Origin: Delphinapterus leucas
Taxonomy: Eukaryota > Chordata > Mammalia > Artiodactyla > Monodontidae
Length of the DNA: 64,000 nucleotides
Assembly: GCF_002288925.2 (NCBI RefSeq)
Contig: NW_022098067.1
Location: 3,253,886 to 3,317,885 of the forward strand
Reading direction: 5' to 3'
Shown piece after piece: positions 33,620 through 44,639 of the stretch; the first letter of the stretch is position 1, and each line of letters begins with the position of its first letter. The notes beneath the pieces were generated by a model, which worked only from the letters and a program-made list of their open reading frames with translations, had not been told where the DNA came from and made no database searches. The position numbers were made by a program, and so were the translations under genes.

Positions 33620-34035
33620 TGTAAATGGTAATAGTAGCATAATGAACATAGTTGTACCTACCATCTAGTTACAAGATTAGAACTTTAATATGCTTATTGA
33701 AGCTATCTTGTATTATACCTTACTGATCTATTTGTTACCATCCGTCTTCCACACAGGTAACCACTATTCTTAATATTTTGTTTATTATTCTTTTGATTTT
33801 ATTTAATTGCACTATATGTGCTAATATTTAAAGCAAAGTATTTTTGTTCTTCTAATATTTTATATAGAAGTTGAACTGTTGAACTATACTACCTTTTTTC
33901 CACCTTAATATTTGTGAAGTCTTATGTAAGTTTGGTTCATTCATTTTCAATATTTTATATTATTTTATTGTAAAAATATATATTCATCCATTATCTTGTT
34001 GATAAATATTTGAATTGCTTTGAATATTTTTGCAA
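33620..34035 (-). mobile_element. Old L1M 3' UTR, antisense
   Basis: 'gttgtacctaccatctagtt', 'acacaggtaaccactattct', 'tattcatccattatcttgtt' fit a decayed L1M 3' region. Confidence 0.5.
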
Positions 34036-34699
34036 AGAGGAAATCTGCTATGACTATTTTATATTATAATAAATGTCAATTGTAAATAAACTAATAAATT
34101 ATATGAAACAATCTAACAGAGAGGATCGAATATAACAATAAAGAATTGATCAGTTAAAAAGGCAGAAAATGAGGATGAAGAAAGAAAAATAATTGATTAG
34201 TTTAAAATGAATAACAAGACAGTGAGTTAAATCCAACTATATGAATATTATATAAATATCTAAATATGTGTGCATCTATAAGGAAAACTTCAAAATGTAT
34301 GATATAAAAACTGATGGAAATAAAGGGAGAAATAGACAAGTACACAAGCATGGTTGGATATTTGAAAGGCCCCCTCTTTGTAACTGATAGAACAATTGTT
34401 AGAAAAAAACATTGAGGATATAGCTTTGAAAATCTTCTCCAACAGTAACATGACCAATCAGTCAAATAAAATTTGACTTTATCAAATGGACATTTTTAAG
34501 ACATTATACCTAATACCTGCACAATACACATTATTTTCCCAATGGCATATGGAATAATCTCAAGGAAGTCCATATGTTGAACAATAAAACAAGTTCCAAT
34601 TTTAAGATATTGGAATTTATAGAGTATACCCAAACCAAAGTAGAATTAAATTAGAAATCAAGAATAATAAAATAATTAGAAAACACCCACATATTTGGA

Positions 34700-34833
34700 A
34701 ATTAAACATACTTCTAATTAAACAACATACGTCTAAATTAAACAACATACTTCTAACAACATACTTCAACATACTTCTAAACAACATATTCTAAATTAAG
34801 CAACATACTTCTAATTAAACAACATACTTCTAA
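34700..34833 (+). repeat. Minisatellite, about 20-bp unit, 6-8 degenerate copies
   Basis: Repeats of aattaaacaacatacttct(a), some shortened to acaacatacttct. Full units appear at about 34717, 34737, 34795 and 34813, with shorter ones between. It lies inside L1M sequence where the consensus has a single 'ggaaattaaaca'-like segment. Confidence 0.92.
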
Positions 34834-35331
34834 TCCATGAGTCAAAGAAAACTTCATGAGGGAATTTATAGAACATTTTGAACTGAATGAAAATAACATT
34901 ACAACATTTTACAACTGTGAGGTGCCAATAGTGTTCAAAGGAGATTGTAGTTTTAAATGCTTATATTAGATAATAATAAAGGTTTAAAATCAATCAGCAA
35001 TAGGAAGCTATAAAGTAAGGGCAAATCAAACCCAAACAAGGGTAGAATGAGGGAAATAATAAAGGTATATAAAGACATGGACAGAAATCAGTATATTAGA
35101 AAACAAACCAACAATAGAGAAAAATCAATAAAACCAAAAGTTTGCTCTTTTAAGATATTAATAAAATTGTTAAATCTCTAGAAAAAAGGGAAAATTCAAA
35201 TAACCAATATCATAAATGAATTATAAAATTTTATAGAAATTAAAAGAATAACAATATTTTATGAGTAAATTATCCCAATAAATTAGAAAATGTTGATGAA
35301 ACAGATAAGTTATTTGAAAAACATATGACCA

Positions 35332-35491
35332 GGGACTTCCCTGGTGGTCCAGTGGTTAAGACTTTGCCTTCCAATACAGGGGGTGTGATCCCAGGTTGGG
35401 GAGCTAAGATCCCACATGCCTCGTGGCCAAAAAACCAAAACAGAAGCAATATTGTAACAAATTCAACAGACTTTAAAAATGGTCCAAATCT
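35332..35491 (+). mobile_element. CHR-related tRNA-derived SINE, older subfamily
   Basis: Starts gggacttccctggtggtcca, then 'gttaagactttgccttccaa' and a 3' tail 'agcaatattgtaacaaattc' + 'agactttaaaaatggtcc'. This tail differs from the other SINEs here and marks a separate subfamily. The next SINE starts directly after it, so its own A tail and right duplication are hidden. Confidence 0.88.
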
Positions 35492-35702
35492 GGGCTTCCC
35501 TGGTGGCGCAGTGGTTGAGAGTCCGCCTGCCAATACAGGGGACACGGGTTCATGCCCTGGTCCATGAAGATTTCTCGTGCCGCGGAGCGGCTGGGCCCGT
35601 GAGCCATGGCCGCTGAGCCTGCGCGTCCGGAGCCTGTGCTCCGCAACGGGAGAGGCCGCAGCAGTGAGAGGTCCGCGAACCGAAAAAAAAAAAAAAAAAA
35701 AA
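35492..35702 (+). mobile_element. CHR-type tRNA-derived SINE, short form, landed in the tail of the preceding SINE
   Basis: Starts gggcttccctggtggcgcag and ends in 20 pure A. Its body keeps many CpGs (for example gcgcgtccgg near 35619), the strongest sign of youth among the SINEs here. Only a 7-bp match (aaaaatg) is visible as a possible duplication. Confidence 0.93.
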
Positions 35703-35830
35703 TGTGAATAGCCATGTATCTGTGAAAACAATTGGATTTGTAATTAAACATCTTTCCACAAAGAAAATCCCAAGTTCAGATTGATTCATTGGTGATTTCT
35801 ACCACTTAGGGAGAAATACCAGCAATTATT

Positions 35831-36140
35831 AAAAAATAAATTTATTTATTTATTTGGCTGTGTTGGGTCTTCATTGCTGTGCATGGGCTCCCTCTAGTTG
35901 CAGCGAGCAGAGGCTCCTCTTCATTGTGGTGAGCAGGCTTCTCATTGTGGTGGCTTCTCTTGTTGCAGAGCACAGGCTCGAGGTGTGGGGGCTTCAGTAG
36001 TTGTGGCGTTCGGGCTCAGTAGTTTTGGTGCATGGGCTTAGTTGCTCTGCGGCATGTGGGATCGACCAGGATCAGGGATCGAATCCGTGTGCCCTGCATT
36101 GGCAGGAGGATTCTTTAACCACTGTGCCACCAGGGAAGTA
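35831..36140 (-). mobile_element. CHR-type tRNA-derived SINE, long form, antisense
   Basis: Antisense copy: (aaataaattt)-like tail at 35831, long middle segment ('tcttcattgctgtgcatggg', 'ttgcagcgagcagaggctcc'), tRNA head ending 'gccaccagggaagta'. Duplication cagcaattatt (35820-35830) versus cagcaatctta (36141-36151). Same subfamily as 7758-8111. Confidence 0.9.
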
Positions 36141-36822
36141 CAGCAATCTTATACACACTGTTGCAGAAAATGGAGGAAAATGGAAAACTTCTCAACCTTT
36201 TTTATGAGATCAGTTTAATCCTAATATCAAAAGTAGATAAAGATATTAGAAGGTGAGAAAGTTAGTATTTCTCATGAACACAGATGCTAACATCCTCAAT
36301 ATAATATTAGTAAATTAAATCCAGCCTTATACAAAAAATGATAATACTTATGAAGTGCTCAAACAAAAGACATAAAGTTTGGAAAGAGTAATAAACCTTT
36401 CTTCATAGATTGTCTTATTGTGTATATAAACAAATCCTAAGGAAGGTATTGAAAAAAATCTTAAAACTAATAGTGATTTATTTTCAACACAGGTCAACAT
36501 ACAAAAATGTTAATTTCTATGTATCAGCAACAAATATTTGGAAAAAGAAATAAACAATGCCATTTTAATAGAATCAGAAAATACAGAATACTTAGAAATA
36601 AATTCAGTGACTGACATCCAAGATCTCTATGATGATAATTGCAAAAAAAAAAAAAAAGATTCTGAGCAAAATCAAAGTCCAAAAATACATTGAAATAAAT
36701 AAAATGTGTGAAGACCTATACACTGAAAACCCCAAAATTTCTAAGAGAAATGAAAGACAAACTGAAAGTGAAATATGATGGTCATGGATATTTTAAGTTA
36801 TCAAGTCTTTCCCATAAGATCA

Positions 36823-37018
36823 TTTTTTTGACATCTTTATTGGAGTATAATTGCTTTACAATGGTGTGTTAGTTTCTGCTTTATAACAAAGTGAATCAAT
36901 TATACATATACATATGTTCCCATATCTCTTCCCTCTTGCATCTCACTCCCTCCCACCCTCCCTATCCCACCCCTCTAGGTGGTCACAAACCACCGAGCTG
37001 ATCTCCCTGTGCTATGCG
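36823..37018 (-). mobile_element. Very short L1 3' end insertion, antisense
   Basis: Only about 195 bp: 'acatctttattggagtataa' to 'gctgatctccctgtgctatg', an extremely 5'-truncated L1 consisting of 3' UTR alone. Short duplication aagatca (36816-36822) versus aagatct (37019-37025). Inserted in the old L1M. Confidence 0.9.
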
Positions 37019-37344
37019 AAGATCTTTAAATTGAATACAATCACAATAAAAACTCCAACAAGCATTTTTGCTGTAAAATGACACTAAGATTAAAATTGAC
37101 ACTAAGATTGCTCAATTTAGCTGGAATGAAAAGAACTTGGAGGAGTCAAATCACCTTCAGAAGGAAAATTTAAGGACATATGTAAAATAACAGAAACCAA
37201 TAGAGTATGGTATTGGAATAGAAAGACAATTAGACCCGTGGAAGAATGGAATTCAGAAATAGACAGACACACATACAGTCATCTGATTTTTCCCAATTAT
37301 CGATTCAATACAATTAGGGAAATAATGCATTTTTAAAGAAATTT

Positions 37345-39050
37345 TGCTTGAAAAAATAAACTCTTCATTTATCCATATATTTATCATTGTACTGTTTGCT
37401 ATTTCTTCTTCACTTTTCTACCTTCCATATTGTATCATCTTTCTTTAGCCCAAAGGAAATATGTTGGTATTTTATTTATTGCTTGTCCGTTTCTGAACAA
37501 TATTTTTTCACTTTTTTTCTGAACTTTTTATTTATATTTTGTTTACTGTGTAAGTAATTAGGGACTGAACATGTTTATTTCATTTTCTTCTTGCTTCTGT
37601 TGTTTCTGGTGAGAAGTTAACTGTTAGTCTAATTGTTTTTCCTTTAAAAGTATTATGTTTTTTTTCCTCACTGACTTCGGTTTTCAGAAATTTCCCGGTG
37701 ATGTTTCTATGTTAAACTTCTTTTAAAATTTTTCAGTCTTAAGGTTCATAGGACTTCTTTAATTCATGGTTTCTTGTATTTTATGGATTGTTTTAAGAAA
37801 TTTCTAAGCCATTATCTTTTCAAATTGGAAATTATATTTGGAAAAGTAATTATTGCAATAATTTGAGTTCTAGGAATCTGTTTTCAGAGACGATTTTATT
37901 TTCCTTATTTGGTGGCACTGGCAATCTAAAGTCACTTTAATCCAAAGTTAGAGAGTCAGAATTTTTGAGAGTTAGAAATTTACTTGCCTAAAGCTGGACA
38001 ACTGCTGAATTATGTCTAGTTTATCTTTACTCCCAGCATGCAGCCCTTCAGATGGGAAAAGAGTCATGCTTTTGCCTTTGCCAGTATCTAGGTTCCACTT
38101 TTATTTCCAAGACCTGAGTCTATCAGATGTCCTGCACAAAGTTGTGCCAAATACTCCCAGGGAAAAGCATTTCAAAATGCAGAGTTCATTCTCAGAATTT
38201 CCCTTAACCTCATTACTTACTATTTTATTTGTATTCTGCCTTCCATATAATTTTAAAAATTATTTTGCCCTGCTATGGTGGTTTTCCTCAGTAAGATTTA
38301 ATAGTCAAACTATGTTAATCCATTATTGCTGGAATTAGAAGACCAAGGGCACTGTCTTTTCAAGTATTACATTTCTTTCATTATTTCTGTTGTATCTCAC
38401 TGAAACTCTCATTAGACATATGTTAGAACTTCTTCTGTCTTCAAAGTTTTGTAATATTTCTTTCATATAAGCAATCTTTTTATCTCTTTCGCTCTCTTTT
38501 GGGCAATTTTCTTAGCTGTGTCTTCTAATTATCCAGTTGTGAGTTATCTGCTTTTTAATCCACTTAGAATCTACTTTTATTTATTACATTAGCTTTCATA
38601 TTTAAGATGTTATTTTCTTAATATTTTCAAATTAAGTGACACTTTTTTCCCTGTGTTTATTCTTGCTCATTGTGGTTTCCCTTCCATCTCTTAAAATATT
38701 TTAAATGTACCATAGTACCTTTTAGATAAGTCTATAATTTCTAGTTCTTGATGTCCCAGTTCTCTTATTGATTGTGTTGGGTGACTTTCCCTCATAGTGG
38801 TTTCCACATTGTCTTAAAATGTTTATTGAAAACTCCCTTTTAGGGAGAGTTTGCTTTTTATATTTCAAGAATCTCATACATTCCTGTTGTTGAAGTGACC
38901 TTATGGTGTAATTTTAATTTTTTTCTGCTAGAGCTCTGTGGGTTTCTTGGGTCCTAAACAAATTATTTTGGTCAATTCCTTTATCTTGGGAGCCTCACAT
39001 CTTCAGGAGAATTTAACATGCATAGCTTATATGCTTGGAGTCTTAATTTC
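37345..39050 (-). mobile_element. Possible decayed L1M ORF1/5' region, antisense
   Basis: 'tgttgtttctggtgagaagt' with 'cttttcaaattggaa' and 'tcttttgggcaattttctta' resembles the antisense of ancient L1M ORF1 and its upstream sequence. The match is patchy, and long stretches (for example 37900-38330) are unassigned. Orientation is opposite to the L1M just upstream. Confidence 0.35.
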
Positions 39051-39366
39051 TCACAGGAAATTGTTTCTCCGTCACCAGGGATCCCAGAAAAAGCAAACAT
39101 TTTTACTGCTTTAGGTGCTTTTCATGGATGCATAGCCTTTTTCGGTCCCAGCTTGATGCAGTCTTTTCAACTCCAATTCTGAACTTGACCAAGTCCAATG
39201 TTATTTATTATTTCCCTGTGTGGTTATTAAAACAATAGATACTGTTTTGGGGGGCTCTTTTCAGATATGATACCAAATGATATCAGACCACTTTTACCAG
39301 TATGACTTTTAGTTCCTGCTTTATTCTGACGATTGGGATTTACCTCTGTGTTATCTAACTCTGTAT
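39051..39366. other. Unrecognised sequence
   Basis: About 315 bp with nothing recognised. Confidence 0.4.
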
Positions 39367-39460
39367 TGTTAATTTTTATTGTTTTAAATTAATTTTTGTT
39401 GGAGTATAGTTGCTTTACAGTGTTGTGCTAGTTTTTACTGTACAGCAAAATGAATCAGCG

Positions 39461-39461
<1 letters not shown>

Positions 39462-39496
<35 letters not shown>
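39462..39496. repeat. (AT)n microsatellite within L1 3' UTR
   Basis: About 17 pure at units where the L1 3' UTR normally has a short 'tatacatatac' stretch. Likely expanded from that seed. Confidence 0.96.
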
Positions 39497-39499
<3 letters not shown>

Positions 39500-39743
39500 C
39501 TCATTTTTGGAGTTAATCCTATTTAGGTCACCACAGTGCAATAAATAGAGTTCCCTGTGCTATACAGTGAGTTCTCATTAGTTATCTATTTTATACATAG
39601 TATCAATAGTGTATAGGTGTTGATCCCAATCTCCCAATTCCTCCGACTCCCACCCCTGCTTTCCCCCTTGGTATCCATACATTTGTTCTCTATGTCTGTG
39701 TCTCTATTTCTGCTTGGCAAATAAGTTCATCTATACCATTTTT

Positions 39744-39986
39744 CTATATTCCACATATATGCTTTAATATACAACATTTGTTTTTCTCTTTCTGACTTAC
39801 TTCACTCTGTATAACACTCTCTAGGTCCATCCATGTCTCTACAAATGGCCCAATTTTGTTCCTTTTTATGGCTGAGTAATATTCCATTTTATATATGTAC
39901 CACATCTCCTTTATCCATTCCTCTGTTGATGGACATTTAGGTTGCTTCCATGTCCTGGCTATTGTAAATAGTGTTGCTTTGAACAT
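39744..39986 (-). pseudogene. L1 ORF2 C-terminal end
   Basis: An 80-codon frame reading '[38 protein letters not shown]' and ending 'LKHICGI', the natural ORF2 C-terminus. Part of the inverted L1. Confidence 0.88.
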
Positions 39987-40932
39987 TGGGGTTCATGTGT
40001 CTTTTTGAATTATGGTTTTCTCTGGGCATATATCCAGAAGTGGGATTGCTGGGTCATATGGTATTTCTCTTTTTAGTGTTTTAAGGAAACTCCATATTGT
40101 TCTCCATAGTGGAGAACATCAATTTACATTCCCACCAACAGTGCAAGTGGGTTCTCTTCTCTCTACACCCTCTCCAGCATTTATTGTTTGTAGATTATCT
40201 GATGATGGCCATTCTGACCGGTGTGAGGTGATATTTCATTTTGGTTTTGATTTGCATTTCTCTAATGATTAGTGATGTTGAGCATCCTTTCATGTGTTTG
40301 TTGGTAATCTGTATATCTTCTTTGAAGAAATGTCTATCTAGGTCTTCTGCACAATTTTGTATTGGGTTGTTTGTTTTTTTGATATTCAGCTGCAAGGGCT
40401 GTTTGTGTATTTTGGAGATTAACCCTTTGTCAGTTGCTTCATAGGCAAATATTTTCTTTCATTCTGAGGGTTGTCTTTTTGTCTCGTTTACAGTTTCCTT
40501 TGCTGTGCAAAAGTTTTAAAGTTTAATTAGGTTCCATATATTTATTTTTGTTTTTATTTCCATTACTCTAGGAGGTGGGTCAAAGAAGATCTTGCTATGA
40601 TTTATGTCAAAGAGTGTTCTGCTTATGTTTTCCTCTAAGAGTTTTATAGTGTCTGGACTTACATTTAGGTCTTTAATCCATTTTAAGATTATTTTTGTGT
40701 ATGGTGTTAGGGAACATTCATAATAAAGGCCATATATGACAAACTTACAGCAAACATTATTCTCAATGGTGAAAAACTGAAAGCATTTCCTCTAACATCA
40801 GGAACAAGACAAGTGTGTCCATTCTCATCACTCTTATTCAGCTTATTTTTGGAAGTCCTAGCCATGGCAATCACAGAAGAAAAAGAACTAAAAAGAATCT
40901 AAATTGTAAAAGAAGAAATAAAACTGTCACTG

Positions 40933-41199
40933 TTTGCAGATGACATGATACTATACATAGAAAATCCTAAAGATGCCACCAGAAAAGTACTAGAGCTAAT
41001 CAATGAATTTGATAAAGTTGCAGAATACAAAATTAATACACAGAAATCTCTTGCATTCCTATACACTAACAATGAAAGGGCAGAAATAGAAATTCAGGAA
41101 ACAGTCTCACTTACCATTGCAACAAAAATAATAAAATACCTAGGAATAAACCTACCTAAGGAGGCAAAAGACTTGTATGCAGAAAACTTAATGTACTAA
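40933..41199 (+). pseudogene. L1 ORF2 RT palm fragment in the inverted segment
   Basis: The FADD active-site box is encoded at 40933-40944 and followed by an 84-codon open stretch '[20 protein letters not shown] ...' through '[17 protein letters not shown]'. The frame ends just downstream and a second ORF2 piece (41199-41396, '[16 protein letters not shown]') follows after a shift. Upstream RT motif B (near 40801) is interrupted by stops. Confidence 0.88.
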
Positions 41200-41679
41200 T
41201 GAAAATAATCAAAGATGACACAGAAGAACATATACTATGTTCTTGGATTGGAAGAATCAATATTGGAAAAATGACTATACTACCCAAAGCAATCTACAAA
41301 TTCAATGCAATCCCTATCAAATTACCAATGACATTTTTCACAGAACTAGAACAAAATCTTTACAATTTGTATGGAAATGCAAAAGACACTGAATAGCCAA
41401 GGCAATCTTGAGATAGAAAATCAGAGCTGGAGGAATCAGTCTCCCTGACTTCAGACTATATTAAAAAGCTCCAAGCAATCAAGACAGTATGGTGTGGACA
41501 CAAAAACAGAAATATAGATAAATGGAAAGAGATAGAAAATCCAGAAATAAACCCACACACCTATGGTCACCTAATCTATGACAAAGGAGGCAAAAATATA
41601 CAATGGAGAAAAGACAGCCTATACATTAAGTAATGCTGTGAAAACTGGACAGATACATGTAAAATAATGTTATTATTTA

Positions 41680-42980
41680 CCTGTCATGTTTTCTCCAGCA
41701 TTTTAATTTTTTTATAATGAAAGGTAGTTCTATGATACCTCAGTCAGTCATGTTGCTAGAATCTAGAATACTGATCAATAGGTACCTTTTTCTCAACATA
41801 TTAATATGAAAAAGTATAATAGAACATCAACTAGTTTAAGAAACTAGTTTTCTGATCAAGGTTGCAACATTAGCTAGATGATTAATTCTTGGGCAAATCC
41901 TTTCAGCTCTTCATGTTTTTTTTGTTAGGATCAAAGAATCATTTGGTGTCAGATAAACCTGAGGACATGATTCCAGCTCTGTTTGTTAGCTCTGAAGTTC
42001 TAGAAAGGTTTTCAAATTTTCTGAGCCATGGCTTCTTACAATATTAAATTCAAATATATAAAATGTGTATAGAAATATGATATATTGAGAATATAGACAT
42101 AAAATATATATTTTAAAAAATATATTAATACAATATGTGAAAATATATAGAATATATATTGTGAATATAGAAGTGTGAATATAAATAATATGGTAATATG
42201 CCTCATATGAGGCATAATGTGTGTATATTCACATATAAGCAAAACATTTGGTATAATAAAGTGACTACAGCTAAGGAATTTTAACTACTAGCCCTTAGGG
42301 TTTAATTTTACCTGCAAAAATACAATTTTGAAAGATTAAGTAATTTACAAACTTGAAAGGTTTATAGCACTCACAAATTTCCATTTGTTGCCATTTTTAG
42401 GCTATTTAATGTGAAAAAGTTAATTGTGCCAGATTGTCCTTGATTAATCCTTGACAGTGAGGTGGCCTCTGGAAGCTAGGAATTGCCCTCAAGTTATAGC
42501 CAGCTCTCAGGATAAGTGCTAGACAAGAATCCAAATCACATGTATTGATTCAGAATAACACTTTGTTTTGTAGAGACTTATGTTTTAAATTTTAAATGTT
42601 AAGAAATGTTTTATAAAAATAGTTATATTCATTATATTCTTATTTTTTATTTTTATATTTGCACTTTTATTTTATTTGTATAGATTAAGAACATTCTTTT
42701 CATAAAGGGAAATCAAATTTGTTATGTAAATTAATCCATGAATTTAAATTCATTTCAAATCCTTTCTGGTGTGATATTAACAGAATATTAGAAAAATATT
42801 TCATAATCTAAAATAATAAATATTGTTTCAGAATCATTAGCAAGTAATTTTAATGTGATATGATAAGAAAGTTGTGAGTGCAGAGAGGATTACTGAGTGT
42901 ACTTAGGATTTCCCAGGCTCAGCTTTCATTACTCTGAACATCACATTTACATTTTATGTGGTTGTCTCCAAGATATGTCA
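41680..42980. other. Unrecognised sequence with an AT-rich core
   Basis: 1.3 kb with no gene. 42045-42190 is a dense A/T tract (atata motifs) ending in a perfect 20-bp palindrome. Confidence 0.4.
42197..42216. repeat. Perfect 20-bp palindrome
   Basis: tatgcctcatatgaggcata equals its own reverse complement. It does not extend further, since both flanking bases are a. It sits at the edge of an AT-rich tract. Confidence 0.95.
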
Positions 42981-42984
42981 TAAT

Positions 42985-43075
42985 TTCTTAAGAACAGTCA
43001 TATTCTCTATCTATTATTTCAAAAGTGTCTAGTATAGTGTGTGGCACAGAGTAAATGCTCAATAAATGCTTCTTT
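42985..43075 (+). repeat. L2/MIR-type 3' tail remnant
   Basis: 'gtgtctagtatagtgtgtgg' and 'gagtaaatgctcaataaatg' form the common 3' tail shared by L2 and MIR-related elements. Confidence 0.6.
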
Positions 43076-43189
43076 TTGTACAAGGAAAGTATTATAAGGG
43101 GAAGTTTTAATGCTAAATAGAAGTTATTCAAGGGGGCATCAGATGGTGTTTGTGGCAGAGTTGCCAGATGCTTAAGGATATTCAGGGAT

Positions 43190-43615
43190 GTACATTTTGT
43201 TTGTGTGGCTGGAACATAAGATGCCAGGCAGGAATGGCTTGTGAGATGTGAGGCTGAAGGTATAAAATGAAGAATTTCTATAGCATATTAAGGATGATGC
43301 ACTTCATCTTGTAAGACATAGGGAGCCATCACAAAAGGATTTTAAGCAAGAGAATTATTAAAGTGTTGTTTTTGAGATAGAATATTATGGTAGCTCATTG
43401 AGGATGTTTTGGAAGAAAACAGAACAAGGAGCAAGAAAAGCAATGCATGTGATATAAATTAAGAAAAATAAATAAAATAAAGTAAAGAGGGCATGAGCTA
43501 AGCACTAGTGGTAGGTATGGAGATAATGGGAAGATTTAAAGATAATATTAGAGTTAAAATTAGAAGAATGTGTGATGGACTAATACCATAGCAAGAAAGC
43601 TAAGAGAGAAAACTT
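43190..43615 (-). mobile_element. Probable L2 LINE fragment, antisense
   Basis: 'gtaagacatagggagccatc', 'aaaaggattttaagcaagag' and 'ttatggtagctcattgagga' fit the antisense of an internal L2 3' segment. Decayed. Confidence 0.5.
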
Positions 43616-43619
43616 TAGA

Positions 43620-43815
43620 GATGGTGTTACTTGCATTTGAATCCTGATTCTAACATTCTCTAACTCTGTGAATGACACTTGGCAATTTATTAATCTCTCC
43701 CAAATTTTTTCACCTGTAATTATAATGCCATCTCATGAGACTGTTGTGAGGAGTTAAGTGAAATAACACATGCAGAGCATTTAGCATGGCATCTGGCACA
43801 TTCTAAGCATTTTTT
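43620..43815 (+). repeat. MIR SINE remnant
   Basis: 'gcatttgaatcctgattcta', 'ttggcaatttattaatctct', 'atgagactgttgtgaggagt', 'gcatctggcacattctaagc' follow MIR order closely. Confidence 0.82.
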
Positions 43816-44270
43816 GGTGGGGAAAAAAGACATCCGAGTCTGCTCATTTCTGTTTCAGATTGACTTCTTATTTAAGGTTTACCTATTACCAGTCTTTCTC
43901 AAGGAACTGTAGCAATTGAAGAAATGAAGTTTGACAAATTAATGTAGCCATTTTTCCAGAGGCAAAACAAGCAATGACCCAGAGACTAATGTGCTGAGCA
44001 TGATTCAGTTTCTAACATGGAATGGTGTCAGATTTTTTTTAAAATGTGCTTATGTAATCAGAGAAGGAATTAGGAAGAACAGCCCAGTAAGAAAAGTTTA
44101 TTTTTGTTTATCTAGGTCCCTTCTGTCTAGATACTCACAGTATTCTCTATATCTATCTTAAACACCCTGCTTTTAAAACTCCACATATTCTGTGGGTCTT
44201 GTGTCCTTCCTGTGATGAAAGAAAATGATTTGGAAGGATGATTTCTCCAAATATATCATAGGCTACTTTA
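43816..44270. other. Unrecognised intergenic sequence
   Basis: Nothing recognised. Confidence 0.4.
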
Positions 44271-44274
44271 AAAA

Positions 44275-44279
<5 letters not shown>

Positions 44280-44315
<36 letters not shown>

Positions 44316-44321
44316 TATATA
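44280..44321. repeat. (TA)n microsatellite
   Basis: About 20 ta units with one c interruption near 44310. It abuts the 3' end of a short antisense L1. Confidence 0.95.
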
Positions 44322-44322
44322 A

Positions 44323-44468
44323 TTTTTATTTTATTTTGGAACATAGTTGATTAACAATGTTATGTTAGTTGTTTCAGAAGTACAGCAAAGTCAGTTACAC
44401 ATATACATGTATCTATCCCTTTTCAAATTTTTTTCCTATTTAGGTTATTACAGAATATTGAGCAACAT
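44323..44468 (-). mobile_element. Very short L1 3' end insertion, antisense
   Basis: 'ggaacatagttgattaacaa', 'agtacagcaaagtcagttac', 'aggttattacagaatattga' match the antisense 3' UTR of an artiodactyl-type L1 subfamily different from the 36823 copy. Possible duplication aaatgtgtata / aaatgtatata around 44274 and 44473. Confidence 0.8.
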
Positions 44469-44639
44469 AATAAATGTATATATTTTAAAATTAAATATTT
44501 CTGGAGAAGAATATTTAGCCAAAGGGAGCTCTATCAACACTTATTCCATGTGTGTTCCATCCTGTCTATATCTTAATAACAGTCTGTGTGCCACCTACAC
44601 CCAAATTTTATAACCAGCCCTGTCCTTTCTCATGTGCTC

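Larger units (their letters stand above)
34090..37340 (+). mobile_element. Old L1M ORF2 region, sense, heavily interrupted
   Basis: Decayed sense L1 ORF2: 'gaaaacaaaccaacaataga' and 'aaaaccaaaagtttgctctt' (endonuclease-RT linker), 'ttcattggtgatttctacca' (RT start), 'gatgctaacatcctcaatat', 'aggtcaacatacaaaaatgt', then 'gtatggtattggaatagaaa' near the end. It is interrupted by a SINE pair (35332-35702), a long SINE (35831-36140) and a short L1 (36823-37018), and bears a minisatellite at 34700-34833. No frame survives. Confidence 0.72.
39379..41667 (-). mobile_element. L1 with twin-priming 5' inversion
   Basis: 39379 to about 40716 is the antisense L1 3' part (3' UTR plus ORF2 C-terminus, ending at the antisense of 'ccctaacaccatacac'). 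About 40719-41667 is sense ORF2 from the RT region to 'actggacagatacatgtaaa'. The outer end of the sense piece is the ORF2 position immediately upstream of where the antisense piece stops, so the two parts make one nearly contiguous L1 with its 5' segment flipped. A duplication, tgttaattttta (39367-39378) versus tgttattattta (41668-41679), is 10 of 12. Confidence 0.9.

Noticed and set aside
34700..34833. Direct-repeat array considered as CRISPR-like
   Set aside because: Units are contiguous and degenerate without unique spacers, and the setting is a mammalian L1M.
35270..35731. 153-codon minus-strand open frame
   Set aside because: Made of two adjacent SINEs read in antisense, including the poly-T coding for poly-Phe.
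38012..38338. 108-codon plus-strand frame
   Set aside because: No motif, no splice context, in a region with possible decayed L1M. Chance.
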